DNA of 64,000 nt from Ophiodon elongatus (lineage: Eukaryota > Chordata > Actinopteri > Perciformes > Hexagrammidae): contig JACSYO010001861.1 of NCBI GenBank assembly GCA_016806645.1, positions 2,518,501 through 2,582,500 of the forward strand. The letters are read 5' to 3'. A program made the position numbers and the translations under genes. Below the pieces are notes generated by a model. That model was not told where the DNA came from and did no database searches. It saw nothing but the letters and a program-made list of their open reading frames with translations. Positions 1 to 12,145 of this stretch are shown one piece after another. Numbering within the stretch: the stretch's first letter is position 1; each line of letters opens with the position of its first letter.

Positions 1-150
1 GTCACAAGTGAGCACAAGTATACAGAACGAGACTGTGAAGGCGGTCTAGTCGGCGTGATGACATTTTATAGTCTCATGTAGCCACTTGTTAGCAATCACC
101 TTTTTCAGAGAGCGGTACTTACTGACGTATTTTATATCGTAGCACAAAAC
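1..150. repeat. Dispersed repeat fragment, family shared with 28.2-28.5 kb
   Basis: Two blocks of this stretch, around 15-42 and 117-150, closely match blocks around 28285-28313 and 28345-28384 in the same order. The shared blocks include a tract reading like GTATACACAACGAG and a tract with GACGTATTTT. This indicates two diverged copies of one dispersed element, probably a non-autonomous DNA transposon or similar. It lies in an intron of the slc35a3 gene and is cut by the window edge. Confidence 0.5.
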
Positions 151-165
151 TGTGTGTGTGTGTGT

Positions 166-245
<80 letters not shown>
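151..245. repeat. (TG)n microsatellite
   Basis: An almost pure TG dinucleotide run of about 95 bases with one interruption (GG at about 166-167). It directly follows the dispersed repeat and is intronic to slc35a3. Confidence 0.95.
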
Positions 246-248
<3 letters not shown>

Positions 249-498
249 CTTAAACTAAATGTTACACTCTATTGAACCTTATGTGAAGCAGCTTTAGCTG
301 TAACCTCAAATACAGTAAAACAACTTCTTAAGACAACAATCTGGTTAAAGATGACAATAACTTGTCCTAAACTCTAGTTAAAGTAATGGCACCCTCCCAT
401 CATGTTTGTTTTTGCCTTAATGTTTCCTGTCCGAGATCAGTTGAAACGTCCCTATACCTTGTAGTTTCAACCTCATTTCCTCTCCTTGTCTCCTCCAG

Positions 499-1603
499 GT
501 TTATTTGGCTTAGTGTTTGGCTCCGTAGGAATGATAGTGTATGACGGCAAGATGGTGAGAGAGTTGGGGATGTTTCAGGGCTACAACACTGTCACCTGCA
601 CAGTCGTTGCTTTGCAGGTTTGATCATTATGCTTCTCTTCGATCTCACATTTGTCAAATTGTCATTGAAATGCATTTGGTGTACACAGTCACATACTTGG
701 TCTTGTAAACATTTGTCTTCATGTTTTGTGTTTCTGTCTGAATACTTTCTAACTGTCTGCAGGCTCTGGGCGGGTTGGTCATAGCGGTGGTCATCAAATA
801 CGCAGACAACATCCTCAAAGGATTTGCCACCTCTCTGTCCATCATCGTGTCAACACTTATTTCATATTTCCTGTTGGAGGACTTTAACCCTACAGGGTAA
901 ACATATACATGCTCATGAACACCCCCACAAGGCTTAATTTTGGTTTGCAAATAATTACTCATGACTAATAATTAGCCCACTATATTTTTGCCATGCTAGT
1001 TAGCTGCATGGCTTTATGGATGGCAATGTCAGGCTGTTGGTCAGTCCACCACTTCGGTCTAGAATGCATAATTTCAACAACTGTTGAATTGAACTTTTGT
1101 ACAGACCCTCTGTGTTGTATCCCACTGACTTCCATGACCCCCTGACATTACCCTCCTGCGCCTCTATGCAGTTGACATTTGTGGTTTTGAATAAAATATC
1201 CCCATGGTAAGAATTGTAAAAAAAAGAAAAGACACTTGTGTTTAGATTTAGATTAGCTAACATGCTAAACTCAGATTGTCAACATGGCAAACATAATACC
1301 TGCTAAACATCAGGAAATGTACATCATGTAATCATTGTCATTATGAACATGTTAGCATGCTGTCAGTAGCATTAAGTTCAAAGTGTCCAAACACCGGTGT
1401 TTACTTGTTTACATGACATGAGCCGAGTACACAGTTGTTTGTTTACTGAATTCACTTTTTAATGCCTCTTTATTTTCTCTCTTTTGTTCCATGTTCCCGC
1501 CTTCCTCAGGGTATTTTTCCTTGGGGCAGCGCTGGTTATTGCTGCCACATTTCTCTACAGCAACGAACGCAAACCGGCCAGTGTCAGCGCCATCAAAGTA
1601 TAA
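499..1603 (+). CDS. slc35a3: UDP-N-acetylglucosamine transporter SLC35A3, C-terminal part (last three coding exons)
   Basis: This is a Golgi multi-pass nucleotide-sugar transporter that exchanges cytosolic UDP-GlcNAc for luminal UMP to feed N-glycan branching. Exons are 499-617, 763-896 and 1510-1603. The acceptors are AG at 497-498, 761-762 and 1508-1509; the donors follow 617 and 896; TAA is at 1601-1603. The translation includes KYADNILKGFATSLSI, the hallmark of the SLC35A subfamily. FFQGYN-like sequence (MFQGYN here), YDGKMV and a short tail ending SAIKV fit SLC35A3 better than SLC35A1 or SLC35A2. At least two hydrophobic helices are visible (ALGGLVIAVVI and VFFLGAALVIAATFLY). The 5' exons lie left of the window. 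Teleosts carry two copies (a and b), and I cannot tell which this is. Confidence 0.88.
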
Positions 1604-4252
1604 ACAGAGACCTCTGTCAAGTGTGCTACCCGACAGAAGTGACGACACACACTCACTCGACGAGACCCGAGTAGGACTCAATGAAGTGATAAAACATGTT
1701 ACTGTCAAACAATTACAACTGAAGGCTGCCCATCACTCCTGGTGGCAAAATGCTGCAATGCACAAAAGGTGGGGGGTCAATAATATATACTGGTTCTTTG
1801 TATATTTATATTTTTTAAAAGTTCTTCTCTTTAAAGACTAACAAGAGTACAGTGGAGCTAACTTTCCATTACAAGAGAGATTGTTGCAGTAAAACTCACA
1901 TACTGTATTACAGAATTATCCCATGGAAACGTAGCTTTCTCTAAATGCAATTTACAGGGACCAGATTATGACGAAACCATGGCCTTGTGGATATTTGGAA
2001 GCCATTATTATTTTATAGTTCAATATACTGTGTAATTATGTGTTATGGGATTTGGGGAAAATATATTTACTTAACAGAAAGGGCAGCCTGTTGATGGTGC
2101 TGACAGCGCCTGTCTTAAACAGAGGAAACTCCTCGACAGAGCTCCCATCTAGTGGTGGAATGAGGAGCAGACCTGCTGCAAAGAGGAGGGGTTACCTTTG
2201 GTCAGAGATGCTGAATGTCCTTTTTTATATGAGGTGAGATGAGATGGGATATGACTGCTTTGACCTTGCTGCTCACAATCTGAGTATTTATATCAGAAGC
2301 ACTCATTCTGCTGTTATTTAAATGCAAAAAAAAAAAAGGTCTTTGTGTGAAAACAAATGAATAAATTAAGGCATATTTCCATGCTGAAGCAACCGGCTCT
2401 GCCTTGATCTTTTTTCTTACTTCAAAGTGAAATGAATGGATACGTTGGCACTGTGAGTGTGTATGTGTGCACACTCTCTCCAACACACACGAATGCGTAC
2501 ACACAGAGCTAGGCACACCCATGAATATTTTGAACTGTTTTTCTTTCAGTTCCAGTTGCAGTGCATTCTGGAAAACCAAACCAGTCTCTATAGCAACAGA
2601 TGGCTGAATGAGCTGCAGCGACACATGTAGACACACTGATTTAATATAACCTATTTTAATCTCTGAGTATTTTACATTTACAACAGCCATTTTTATTCAA
2701 CAATGACCCAGACAAATAAGAGATTGAGGCAGATGCACAAAAATACACATCTTTGACCTTCGGGTTTTGTTTACAGTCACAGATAATCTTTGCATAGTTG
2801 TGGATTTCAGAGCGAATGAGTGTATTTGGGTGGAGATAGTGAATGTGGTGAGGTGGACAGATGGGAGAAAACAAGCAGGCAGATTTGGGAAGGTGAGGCA
2901 TGAACCTGGAGAGAAGCACAGATGGAGGATGAGTCATGTGACTCCTGTGTGGAGTGGCAGGCAGGAACTTTGACTGAGCCCAGGATGAGCCACTGGACAT
3001 GCCATGACATTGGAAACCTTCATGTAGGATTATCTGCAGAACTACTGCAAATAATATTCGTTAATGATGTGAGGAGAAACTGAGATATGACCTAATACAA
3101 ACCAATGTTAAATAATGGCACCAATTCAAATCAATCATTTTCAAAATTCAGTCTGGTTTAATTCAACACCAAGGAAACTATTAAGAGTACATTTAGATTC
3201 CCTGATTGTAGGAAGATTTATGTAACTTGTTGGTGCAACATGGCCTGATCAGTGCCACATCAAATCTACCTTCGGCCTGAGTACAATTTGGCCCCATTCC
3301 AGCTCTCACCCTCTTGTTTTAAATTTGTTGTATGGCACTAATCCAAGTCATGTACACTGCACTTATTGAAAGCATAGCTGACATTATTTATCTAATGTGG
3401 TAACAGGTCCAACTCCCCTCTCTGATAGTTTGTCACCCATCTGAATAAAATATCAGCTGCAGGACAGAGGCGAGGGAGTTGATATATGTTGGTGCATAAG
3501 TTTGGTGTATTAGAAAAGCTCCAGTGAAAACTACAGCATATTTGTTTTTCTTCCAGACTTTTATGCAAGGTGGGTGCTCTTAATACAATCTGATTGATGC
3601 ATGAGTTAATATTAACCTAAAAAGATTCATATAATACTTTGTCTCTTTTAAATTCTCTGAATACATCCTTTAACTCTGTGCTGAGTGTGCTGAAGGCCGT
3701 TGTTGGCACTGACGAGGTTTAACCAGCCCACAGGGTTTTTTTGGCTGACTTTTCAATCAAAATGTCTTCAGGTATCAAGTTATACAAAACAAATGCTTTT
3801 CTTAAACTTCTCAAGGACAGTTTTTCTTGTCACTCTCACTCTCTCATGCAATAAGATCTACATAAGGATGCAGGGTGCAGTTCTTGTTGTGGTCTATTAC
3901 CTCTGTGATACGTCTAAAAACAGCGTTCCTTCTTCACTAAAAAGCAGGCAGAACTCTTTAATGCAGTCCAAAACTTGTCAGGGACCAAAAAAGCTGAGAT
4001 GCAACCCAGGCCCTTGACATTAGTTTGTTGTAGACTTCCATTCTGACACCAAGCTGATGTAATATCCACTCTGACTTGTTATAATGGTCCACTTAAATCT
4101 TTCAGGGATAATGAGCAACTGGCATCTTGAGCGCAGTGAAACCGTCACTTCTCTCTTCTCACATAGGCGTCATGACTTCATCACCTCCATCGTGCCCCCT
4201 TTTCTGCAGGAGGGAACAATTATTCTTTTGTCTTTGCAACCATTCCACCCTC
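1604..4252. other. slc35a3 3' UTR and intergenic DNA up to the convergent FAM78 gene
   Basis: No coding exon is recognised. The left part is the slc35a3 3' UTR, with a candidate AATAAA at 2360-2365. The right part should hold the 3' UTR of the minus-strand FAM78 gene; an ATTAAA-type hexamer on the minus strand lies at 3957-3962. The open frames here are short and overlap on both strands without family resemblance. Confidence 0.6.
2360..2365 (+). terminator. Candidate polyadenylation signal of slc35a3
   Basis: An AATAAA hexamer lies about 760 bases after the slc35a3 stop, in the first clear position on the sense strand. No transcript evidence is available. Confidence 0.4.
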
Positions 4253-6005
4253 TTATTTTGGCGGTATGACCACTAGTGGCGCTCCTCTCCGTGGCCTCCA
4301 CATTAGCACTTGGGCGTCGTTGGCATTCGGCCTCCCCAGCGCGTTGGGAGGGATGGGCTCCTGGTAGTTAAGGATGTGTGGTTGCTCCTGGTAGGGACGA
4401 CCCACCAATGAGGCCCGAGAGCCCAGAGGCATGTCAGGGTCCACAGCAATGTCCACCCGCATCCGCCACCGCACCGTCTGCAACACAATACGCTCCTGGA
4501 GGAGGGCAGCGGCGAAATGTTATGTTGGTCAATCCTGTATACATGTATTTGTGCATGGTACAGTCTATGTTAAGTACACAAAGAGTGTTTTGTTAAAGCT
4601 CAAGTTGATTGTGCATCATGTCTTCTACTGATAATATATGTGTAGTTAATGTACATCCTAATAAATGGTGTATTACTTCAGTTTTGTTAAACATAATTTT
4701 ATCTTAAATTACACAGAAGAAAAAAACAGTTTTCTGTCCCTAGATACATTCTCTTCTTCTGCTCTTAACATATACCAACAATGAGGCAAACAACCCTTAC
4801 AACCTTCTCTATAATATCCTAAAAATAATACAACTCCTCCAGAAAGACAATACATGAATACTGTAAGTGTTTTGATACACACTTTAAACTAGACGGACTC
4901 CTATTGGGCCATTATGGGAGCTTTATTCAGCAGAGTTGAAGGCAATGGTGAGGTACTTTGTAACTTTACACCAGAAAGGGAAAGTGCAGGGGGAGATGAT
5001 TACATCACAGTCAGTCTGTGTGCAATGCAAGAGCAGTCTCTGAAGATGTATAGCCTGTGTTCTTCATTTAAACTGCACAAAACAAAAATCTTCCAAAAAC
5101 TGTGAAAACGCTGGAAAAATAACGCAACATTATGAAAATATGAGTTTTTGATGCAAGTGGGAGCATATTGATATATCTCCAATGTCAAGCTGCTCTCCTT
5201 GTTTTCGTCCTACCTTGGTGACGGAGTTCATGGCCACCAGCCAGGTGATGAAGCTCTGGTCCCTGGTGATGTGGGTCAGCATGGGCGTGTTGCTGTTGCT
5301 GATGGGCACAGCCCAGGTCACGCTGGGGTAGAAGTTGTCGTTCATGCTGACCGTGAGGCGTGACGGTTTGGACGTGGGTCCGGTCAGGGTGACTGTCTCT
5401 GTGGTGTTGCCATACCAGGGGTAGCTGACGCCATCGGAGTCGCTGATGGCCTTGACCCGACACTCTCGCAGCTCTGGTAACTCCCAGCTGGACCTGCGGC
5501 AGTGGACGGAAGAGGACAAAGTTTTGCGGGTGCAGGGTTGTGGTCTAGATGTTCTGAGTGGGTGATATGAGTGGAGACATGGTGTGCACATCCAAACTAT
5601 ACTCTAAACACACACACTGAGCACATTCGGCGGAAAAAAGTTTGTCTTATAGGGTCTGCTGTACACTTACATGCCAATATCACCATAGGTGTTGTAGAAC
5701 TCCATCTGGGTACACGCCTGGATCCAGCCCACCACCCAGGTTTCATTGCGGGGCACTGGTGGCATCACAACCCCTGCTGAGGCCCTGAAGTAAGGCGTCT
5801 TGTAACGGAGCACAATCGGTGAGTTCTCCTCAATGATGGTGGGACACTGGTCGATAGAGGCTGATACCTCATACACCACAATGTTCTCCCGTCTGATGCG
5901 GGGCTTGCATGCAATGCTCTGAATACAGCCCATAGTGCAGGCGACAAGCAAAATGAGCAAAACCAGAGAAGAAGGGAGCAAATGATACCTGGCCAGTATG
6001 CACAT
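4253..6005 (-). CDS. FAM78 family protein (FAM78A/FAM78B-like), three coding exons
   Basis: The protein belongs to the vertebrate FAM78 family, whose molecular function is not established. Coding exons on the minus strand are 5671-5933 (or up to 6005), 5214-5493 and 4253-4495. Splice phases fit, and TAA is at 4253-4255. Starting at the ATG at 5933 gives 261 aa beginning MGCIQSIACK; starting at the in-frame ATG at 6005 adds 24 mostly hydrophobic residues and gives 285 aa. Conserved landmarks are PIVLRYKTPYFRAS, AISDSDGVSYPWYGNTTET, MNDNFYPSVTWAVP and PNANDAQVLMWRP. The gene is head to head with cmpk1 and tail to tail with slc35a3. Teleosts have several A- and B-type copies and I could not assign the subtype, so no symbol is given. 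Confidence 0.9.
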
Positions 6006-7115
6006 CAGTCCCCTCCGGGGTCCACCCTTGCCTGAAGAGCAGATCTAATCTTTTAATTGCCCATCACCACTGATTGGTTGGGAAGGAGGAAAAAAAGGAA
6101 AGGAAAATAACGGGGAGTATCAGAGTCACCATTGCTCAAACATAAACGCGTCCACCATCATATGTTCGGGATGATATGGAGGTGAGAGCGCAGCGGGGCC
6201 TGGGGGGGAAGTATCACAGATCTCCGCAGCCTCCTCCCCCCGGTCTGCCTGCTGACTGCCGCACTGCCCTTGGCGCTCGTCCCCAGAAACTGCAATCCGG
6301 CCTCCCCTGGGCAGCTGCTGCTTCTCCGCCGTGCGTCCGGATGCTCCTCTGTTCCTCGTCGAGTCCACACGTCCGGCTGCACGTCGGTGCCCCTTGATCC
6401 TGCTGCTCTGCTCCCGGCTCTGCGCTGTCATGTCAAGTGGCGACAGGGCAGCCAGGTGCGTCAGAGGAGGGGGGCTGGATGCCTTTTGTTTGCTCGGCTT
6501 TCCCGTATCAGCCCTACATTCGCGCGGCGTCCTCAAAAAGACAAAATCGGGCTCTTCATCACCTTGACCTACATGAAAATAAGCTGCATCAAAAAAGCGA
6601 GAATGTGTCTCACAAAGGCGAGAAAACAGGGCTATAAAAGGCTATTTTAACGTTTTCCTCGCAATGTGCTTCCATTCTTGGGGATGCATGAATGGTGCAT
6701 CATGAATGGGGGCAGCGAGGCAGCAGAAACGTGCAGAAACAGTGACTATACCCAGCCGCCCGAGCGTCCCTCCGTCCGCCGCCTCCCCGTTGCGTCTCCT
6801 CGAGCTGGTGAGCATCGCGGACCCGAGAGCATCCTTTTTCCAGCCGTCTTGTTCAATTCGGAGGTGCTGATGCTTAGAGAGGCAGGGGAGGGGCGTCACC
6901 CGACCTCTGCATTGAAAAAAAAAATAACAAGTGCGAGTGGGCGTGGCCACGGCGCTGCGTCACTCCGATCTGGAACCCCATTGGTTGCTGAAGTCAACAG
7001 CGGAAGTGGTGTCGTTCGACTTCCTACTTACCGAAACTGACACGCATCCACCGGTCAGCTCTTCTTAAGTGTCCACACCCCACCGGTGCATCCCTGTAGC
7101 TGCCGCCGCTGGTTT
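6006..7115. promoter_or_regulatory. Divergent GC-rich promoter interval between FAM78 and cmpk1
   Basis: About 1.1 kb separates the FAM78 start (minus) from the cmpk1 start (plus). The stretch from about 6180 to 7260 is richer in G, C and CpG than anything else nearby, the usual look of a fish CpG-type promoter. A CCAAT-type box (ATTGG) lies near 6978-6984, about 140 bases before the cmpk1 ATG. A TATAAAAG string lies near 6632-6640 on the plus strand but is far from either start. Both genes probably begin here; the exact transcription starts are not visible. Confidence 0.55.
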
Positions 7116-10100
7116 ATGATCGGCTCTTTGCTTGGTTACGTGTCTCAGAGGGCGCAGAGCTTGTTGTACCGGGTGTCGCTCGTGATGAAGCCGCAGGTTG
7201 TGTTCGTGCTGGGCGGGCCGGGAGCCGGCAAAGGGACCCAATGCTCCAGGATCGTAGAGGTAACTCACGGGGAGATGGCGAGAGAAAGGACAATGAAAAC
7301 TACCGGTTTTGGTGGCTAGGATTTAGCATGTCGTGACGAAAATGTTATTACGTGGATTTCAGGGTGGTTGTGCCTTTTTAATAGCGCATTTTAATGAGGT
7401 AATGTCTAGATTTCACTGACTTCCGGTTGTCCTCTAAAATGAACCTGTGTGTTAGCCAGCTAGCTAGTTAGCCACACCGGTTATAGTACTGTAGTTATAT
7501 AACTTAGCTCATAAACAGCCCTGTGCAGGAATACAGGAGCTATAAAGGACAGTTTTTATATCCTTCATTCTTCTGAAACTCCACAATGTTCATTTCTGAT
7601 ATGTAGCTCAGTGTTAAGTGATGAGCTGTCAACCGCCTTAATTAATAGGCTCAATTAAGGAGCTTCACACACAACCAATAGAGTCAACAGGAGATGCTTT
7701 ATTGACTATGTTGCAACCTTATCTAACCATATTGACTTATCAATGAAGTCCGGACTGGGCTTGGTCACCATCGGCTTTGAACAAACAGAAGCACTTGGTG
7801 ACATGGACATTTTATATATTCATCCCATACAGGTGTGAGGGATGATGAATCATACTTCAACATATTTAATTCACCTCAACGTGGACTGTAAAGTCAATAA
7901 ATTGTGATTACAGTTTCCATGCATGACAGTTTTATTTGATCTAGTTGATCTGGTTTGAAGTTTCTGCAGTTATGCACTCGCTCCACCCATTGTGGATTCT
8001 TTGATGCTTCTTTAAGAGACTGTATAACTCTTCCTGTTCACGAATGTTATTGGGTGCTGGCTGTTGGCTGTTGTGCTTCAAGTGTGGTTAGGCCTGAATG
8101 GCAGCTTTGCATAGAGGCTCCTTTCATTCAGTACACTTATATCTTCCTGGTCTGTGAGCAAGACGACTTTAGCCAGTCTGTGAAGGCCGTCTTGTCAAAT
8201 ACAGATCTTTAGTGTGAATAGAAATCTACAAACCTTTTTTTGAATGACCATCCGTCACTTTCTCCTCACCAGAAAAATTCATTCTTGATGGCTATTTTCA
8301 AAGGGATTTTCTTTGAGATACCATTTCAGAGATCAACTTAACATGAACAAAACAATCGTTGTGTCTCCCAGAATTACAACTACACTCATTTGTCGGCTGG
8401 GGACTTGCTGAGGGCAGAGCGATCCCGAGAGGAGTCAGAGTTTGGACAGCTCATTGACAACTACATCAAGGAGGGCAAAATTGTCCCTGTAGAGATCACC
8501 ATCAACTTGCTCAAGAAGGTATGCACCAAATACATGCTGTACATCCTAACTAGTCGGCCTGCCTGGGCGCAGACACTTTTATTCAGGACCTGTTTGTAAC
8601 TCAGCACAACTCGACTTTTGTTTAGTTATACAGGACACGAGAAAAAGAAAACTGATTTTACAAAAAATGCTTTGAATTTGTGTCTACTTTCTTGGCATGC
8701 CAATATCTGGGCAGAACTTCTTTTGTTTAGTGCTGAAACCAAGCTAATTACTCAATTTATAGGCTGTGCAACGGTGACAATCGATACATTGATTACATTT
8801 ATACATGAGGGCTATCATTAAAGGTGCAATATACGGAATTCAGAGCATTAATAAATTGTGATTTGCTGTTATTATTTTTGATTTGAAAGGCTGAAAAATG
8901 AAACTTGGAAAAAATGATCAGTAGTTGCAGCTCTATTTTTGTTCCTGATAAAATTGTATGGTTTCCAATCCAAAACCGTTTCTGACATGAATGTGGATCA
9001 TTGCCAATGTTTGAACGTCGACAGTATTCTGAAACTTTCAATTCAAGCAAAATCACAGATGCACTTCATCAAGGTGCTGACACTGTACCGGTTTGTCAGG
9101 TTTTCTTTTATGTATACAGAGCACATTGAGTAGAATTTGTAGGTTAATGTTTATTTTGATTAGTCAGTTGAATAAACTAAATTAATTCACATTACGAGTA
9201 AAGTATTAATGCATTGTTTCCTGTTTTGGAAGGCAATGGAAGAGACCATGCAGAAAGACGATAAAAAGTTCCGTTTCCTCATAGATGGTTTCCCCCGCAA
9301 CGAGGACAACCTTAAGGGGTGGGACACTGTTATGGTTGGCAAAGCAGATGTGAAATTTGTGCTTTTCTTTGACTGCAGCAATAAGGTGAGTCATGGAAAC
9401 TAGAAAGCTAAAACTCTTCCAGCTTCTTTTTTTTTTTTTAGATGAATACAGAGAACTGAGCACCAGATTTATTTATTTTTTGTCTACAGGTTTGCATCGA
9501 CAGATGTCTAGAAAGAGGGAAGAGCAGTGGACGCACAGATGACAACAGAGAAAGCTTGGAGAAAAGGTAGAATTGTGCAACATAAACAAAATACATCACT
9601 TCAGACTTTAATAGTACTGAAGCCCAGAAGTTTGTACTGCTGCCTTTTAACATTCCATGAAACTGATTTATTTCTGTCTGTAGCAAAGTACATCAAGCAC
9701 ATCTGATTGGTATAGATTTGTCTGACCCATTTAACTGAGTGTTGGATACCTGCATATGTGTTTTTGACCTAATTTGTGTCTCCTTTGAGTCCCCTGTGTC
9801 ATCTGGCCCAAATAACCAGGCATATTTTTCTTGCAGAATCCAAACCTACCTGCAGTCTACGCGGCCAATCATTGAACTGTATGAGAAATGCGGCAAAGTG
9901 CGCACTGTAGACGCCTCTCACTCTGTGGACAAGGTGAGTAAAAGGCATCGCTTGTAGGAAAGCATCCGGGAGCACCATTCATAGATTTCTGAAGGGACAT
10001 TTTGTGGGTGGAGCCAAGGAGGAGGTGTCACTCAGTGCAAAGAAGCCCTTAAAAAAACATGAGGGGTTTCCCACCAATAACCGCAGTCTAATAATTTCTT

Positions 10101-10711
10101 TAAATTCCAGCTTGTTGTGGTAATGTGAAGAAATGCAGCTTAAAGGCAGCTCCACATTAACTTACACATTACTCACGGTGTGAGACGTGTTGATGAGGTT
10201 GGACCACATAATATAAAACAAAAAAAATAGGCAGCAGCATTTACCAGATTAAGTTCAGTCCCACATTACTGGCCAAATTGTTGCCAAGTAGTTTGTTATA
10301 TTTGTCAGCAAAGTCCGTCAAAAGCGCTAGAGAATAAATCAGGGGAAACAGAAGTCTGACACTTAATTCAGGCTCAGAGGCCTCACTGTTAAACATACAT
10401 GGTAGAACGGTGGAATCCTCCAGTGAGGCAGAAGGGAAACCTTCCCCAGCTGTTTGTGTAAACCAAAGGGGAAATGCCTTAATATGTAGTTCATCTGGTG
10501 GCCACTAGTCAATAGTTTCTATAGTTGATCAAAATGAAGAAACATGGCTGACGTCCTAGACTCTTAGTCCAAAATGTTGCATGGCCTCAAAGGGGCACTG
10601 GCAACAGTTTGGTTTGTTTTGTTTCTTTTCTCTTTTTTTTTTTTTAAACCTGGATGTTATTTGGCATTAATTGCTAACATCTGGGGATTGAGTGCCTCTG
10701 TCTAATGGGGG

Positions 10712-10742
<31 letters not shown>

Positions 10743-11661
10743 CAGACAGATTTTAAAGTCTCCCTCCACTCAAAAATATGTTTTGCTTGTTGTTTCTTGA
10801 CTTGGCTGTTTTCACAGTTGTCTGCTGAAGGAGGAAAGTTCCTCTGTGCTCGCCTTAAATCTGAGTTTAAGAAGTGAATGTACAAAGCCAATCATGGTCC
10901 AATATGCAACTTACTGAAGTAGGAGACATCTTGTGTTTAATAGTAAAAGGAGTGGATGTCATATTTTATTTAGCAATCCAACTCTTTTTTGGGGTGAACA
11001 TTATTTTAAATATTATATTTAAACTTGTCTGGAGTGGGTCTTTAAACAAATCTCCATTTTAATTTTGTTATAAGTGAAAACCAAGATGATTACCCAATTG
11101 AATAGTTGTAAACATCTATCAGAATTTGCAGAAAAACATTCTGGTTGAACATTAACCTAACACACGTTTAGTGTGTCTAACATTGAATGTATCATAATGG
11201 ATGATTGGGATATTTTAATTTTTTAATAGCCAAATGTGAATTTGTTAAGTGTCTTGCCCGTGGACACTTAGACTCGGGAAGCTGTGGAATCTAACGGATT
11301 GGAAGGCGAACCGCTCTACCTCTGTGCCACAGCCGCCTCAATAATGAATAATGAAAATAATCCTTAGTTGCAGTTCTACTTAAGATAATATCCTTCTGAG
11401 GGATCTGGACCTCTTTTATGAAGCCGTGTCACCTTATTGCCAAATCTCACCAGTGAAGTTAATGAATGAAATGTTTAAATACTTTTCTCTGCATTTGACT
11501 TATGATCTGAGTTCTGAATATGAGCAGCATTTCAGGCTACTCTTGTTAGTTTGAGTTTTGTAATAACTTGTACAGTTCAGTCTTTGTATGTATGAACTCT
11601 CACCTGTTTTCTCTTTCAGGTGTTCGCTGACGTGAAAGTCGTCCTAGACAAAGAGGGTTGA
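7116..11661 (+). CDS. cmpk1: UMP-CMP kinase (cytidine/uridine monophosphate kinase 1), six coding exons
   Basis: The enzyme phosphorylates CMP, UMP and dCMP with ATP, supplying pyrimidine diphosphates in the cytosol and nucleus. Coding exons are 7116-7259 (short form from 7185), 8372-8518, 9233-9385, 9490-9566, 9837-9933 and 11620-11661; all junctions keep phase. From the ATG at 7185 the protein is 196 aa, the usual size. The ATG at 7116 adds a 23-residue leader, comparable to the longer mammalian form. Numbering from 7185: the P-loop GGPGAGKGTQ is at 10-19, the NMP-site SAGDLLR at 33-39, DGFPRN at 92-97 and the LID segment ERGKSSGRTDDN at 133-144. All catalytic landmarks are intact. Intron 5 (about 1.7 kb) carries a SINE head and an AAC microsatellite. 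Confidence 0.95.
8820..8935. repeat. Probable MITE terminal fragment
   Basis: The end of this stretch (about 8912-8934) reads AATGATCAGTAGTTGCAGCTCT. It resembles the terminus of the AT-rich fish element also seen at 11341-11377 and 24698-24992. Only the terminal part is recognisable. It lies in intron 2 of cmpk1. Confidence 0.35.
10719..10742. repeat. (AAC)n microsatellite
   Basis: A run of about eight uninterrupted AAC trinucleotides within intron 5 of cmpk1. Confidence 0.9.
11248..11340 (-). mobile_element. tRNA-derived SINE head
   Basis: Read on the minus strand, this stretch starts like a tRNA: GGCGGCTGTGGCACAGAGG, followed by a second promoter block. The A box (TGGCACAGAGG) maps to 11319-11329. 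A B-box-like GTTAGATTCC maps to 11286-11295, one base away from the consensus GTTCGATTCC. The spacing between boxes is about 30 bases, as in tRNA genes. It continues into the GTCTTGCCC-type body common in fish SINE copies. No complete acceptor-stem pairing is seen, so this is a SINE rather than a tRNA gene. Confidence 0.65.
11341..11377. repeat. Terminal fragment of an AT-rich MITE
   Basis: The tract AATAATGAAAATAATCC followed by TTAGTTGCAGTTCT matches the end of the element at 24698-24992. It abuts the SINE head directly, suggesting one element inserted into or recombined with the other. Confidence 0.4.
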
Positions 11662-12139
11662 GTTCCACTAGCTGCCAACAACATTCACTTATCTACTTTT
11701 TTAGTTTTCTTTGTATCAACTGCAAGTACACTATAATAAGTTTATATGTTCATTCATATGACTTTTTTCCTTTTGGTTACATATTTTTGGTTACATATTT
11801 TCATCTGTTTTATTTGTATGTGTGTATGTGTACAATATGTATTGTATGAATGAGAAGTAGCGTTGCCGAGCATCTACTTATTATCAACCAGTTCAGGCTC
11901 AGAAGAGCGTGCTCATCATAGTTTGAGGCCTTTGCATAAGAACAAAGTGTATCATTAGCTTAGATGGACACTTATATTGTCAATCAAAGATACATCTAGT
12001 AGCGAACATCTCTACAAAAATGTTATCCTCAGAGTATCATGTCATTGGAAGCAGCCATAATGCTTCAGACCAAAAAGTTTGACCTGATGATGACAGACTG
12101 GGATTGATTTAAGACTGACAGAACATCCAATAGCCTCCA

Positions 12140-12145
12140 AATAAA
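12140..12145 (+). terminator. Candidate polyadenylation signal of cmpk1
   Basis: An AATAAA hexamer lies about 480 bases after the cmpk1 stop; a second one lies at 12315-12320. Either could be used. Confidence 0.45.

Noticed and set aside
6632..6640. TATAAAAG string as a cmpk1 TATA box
   Set aside because: It lies nearly 500 bases from the cmpk1 ATG and within a GC-rich promoter; a TATA-driven start here is not supported.
11248..11340. Functional tRNA gene
   Set aside because: The A and B boxes are present, but the B box is mutated, acceptor-stem pairing is missing and SINE body sequence follows.
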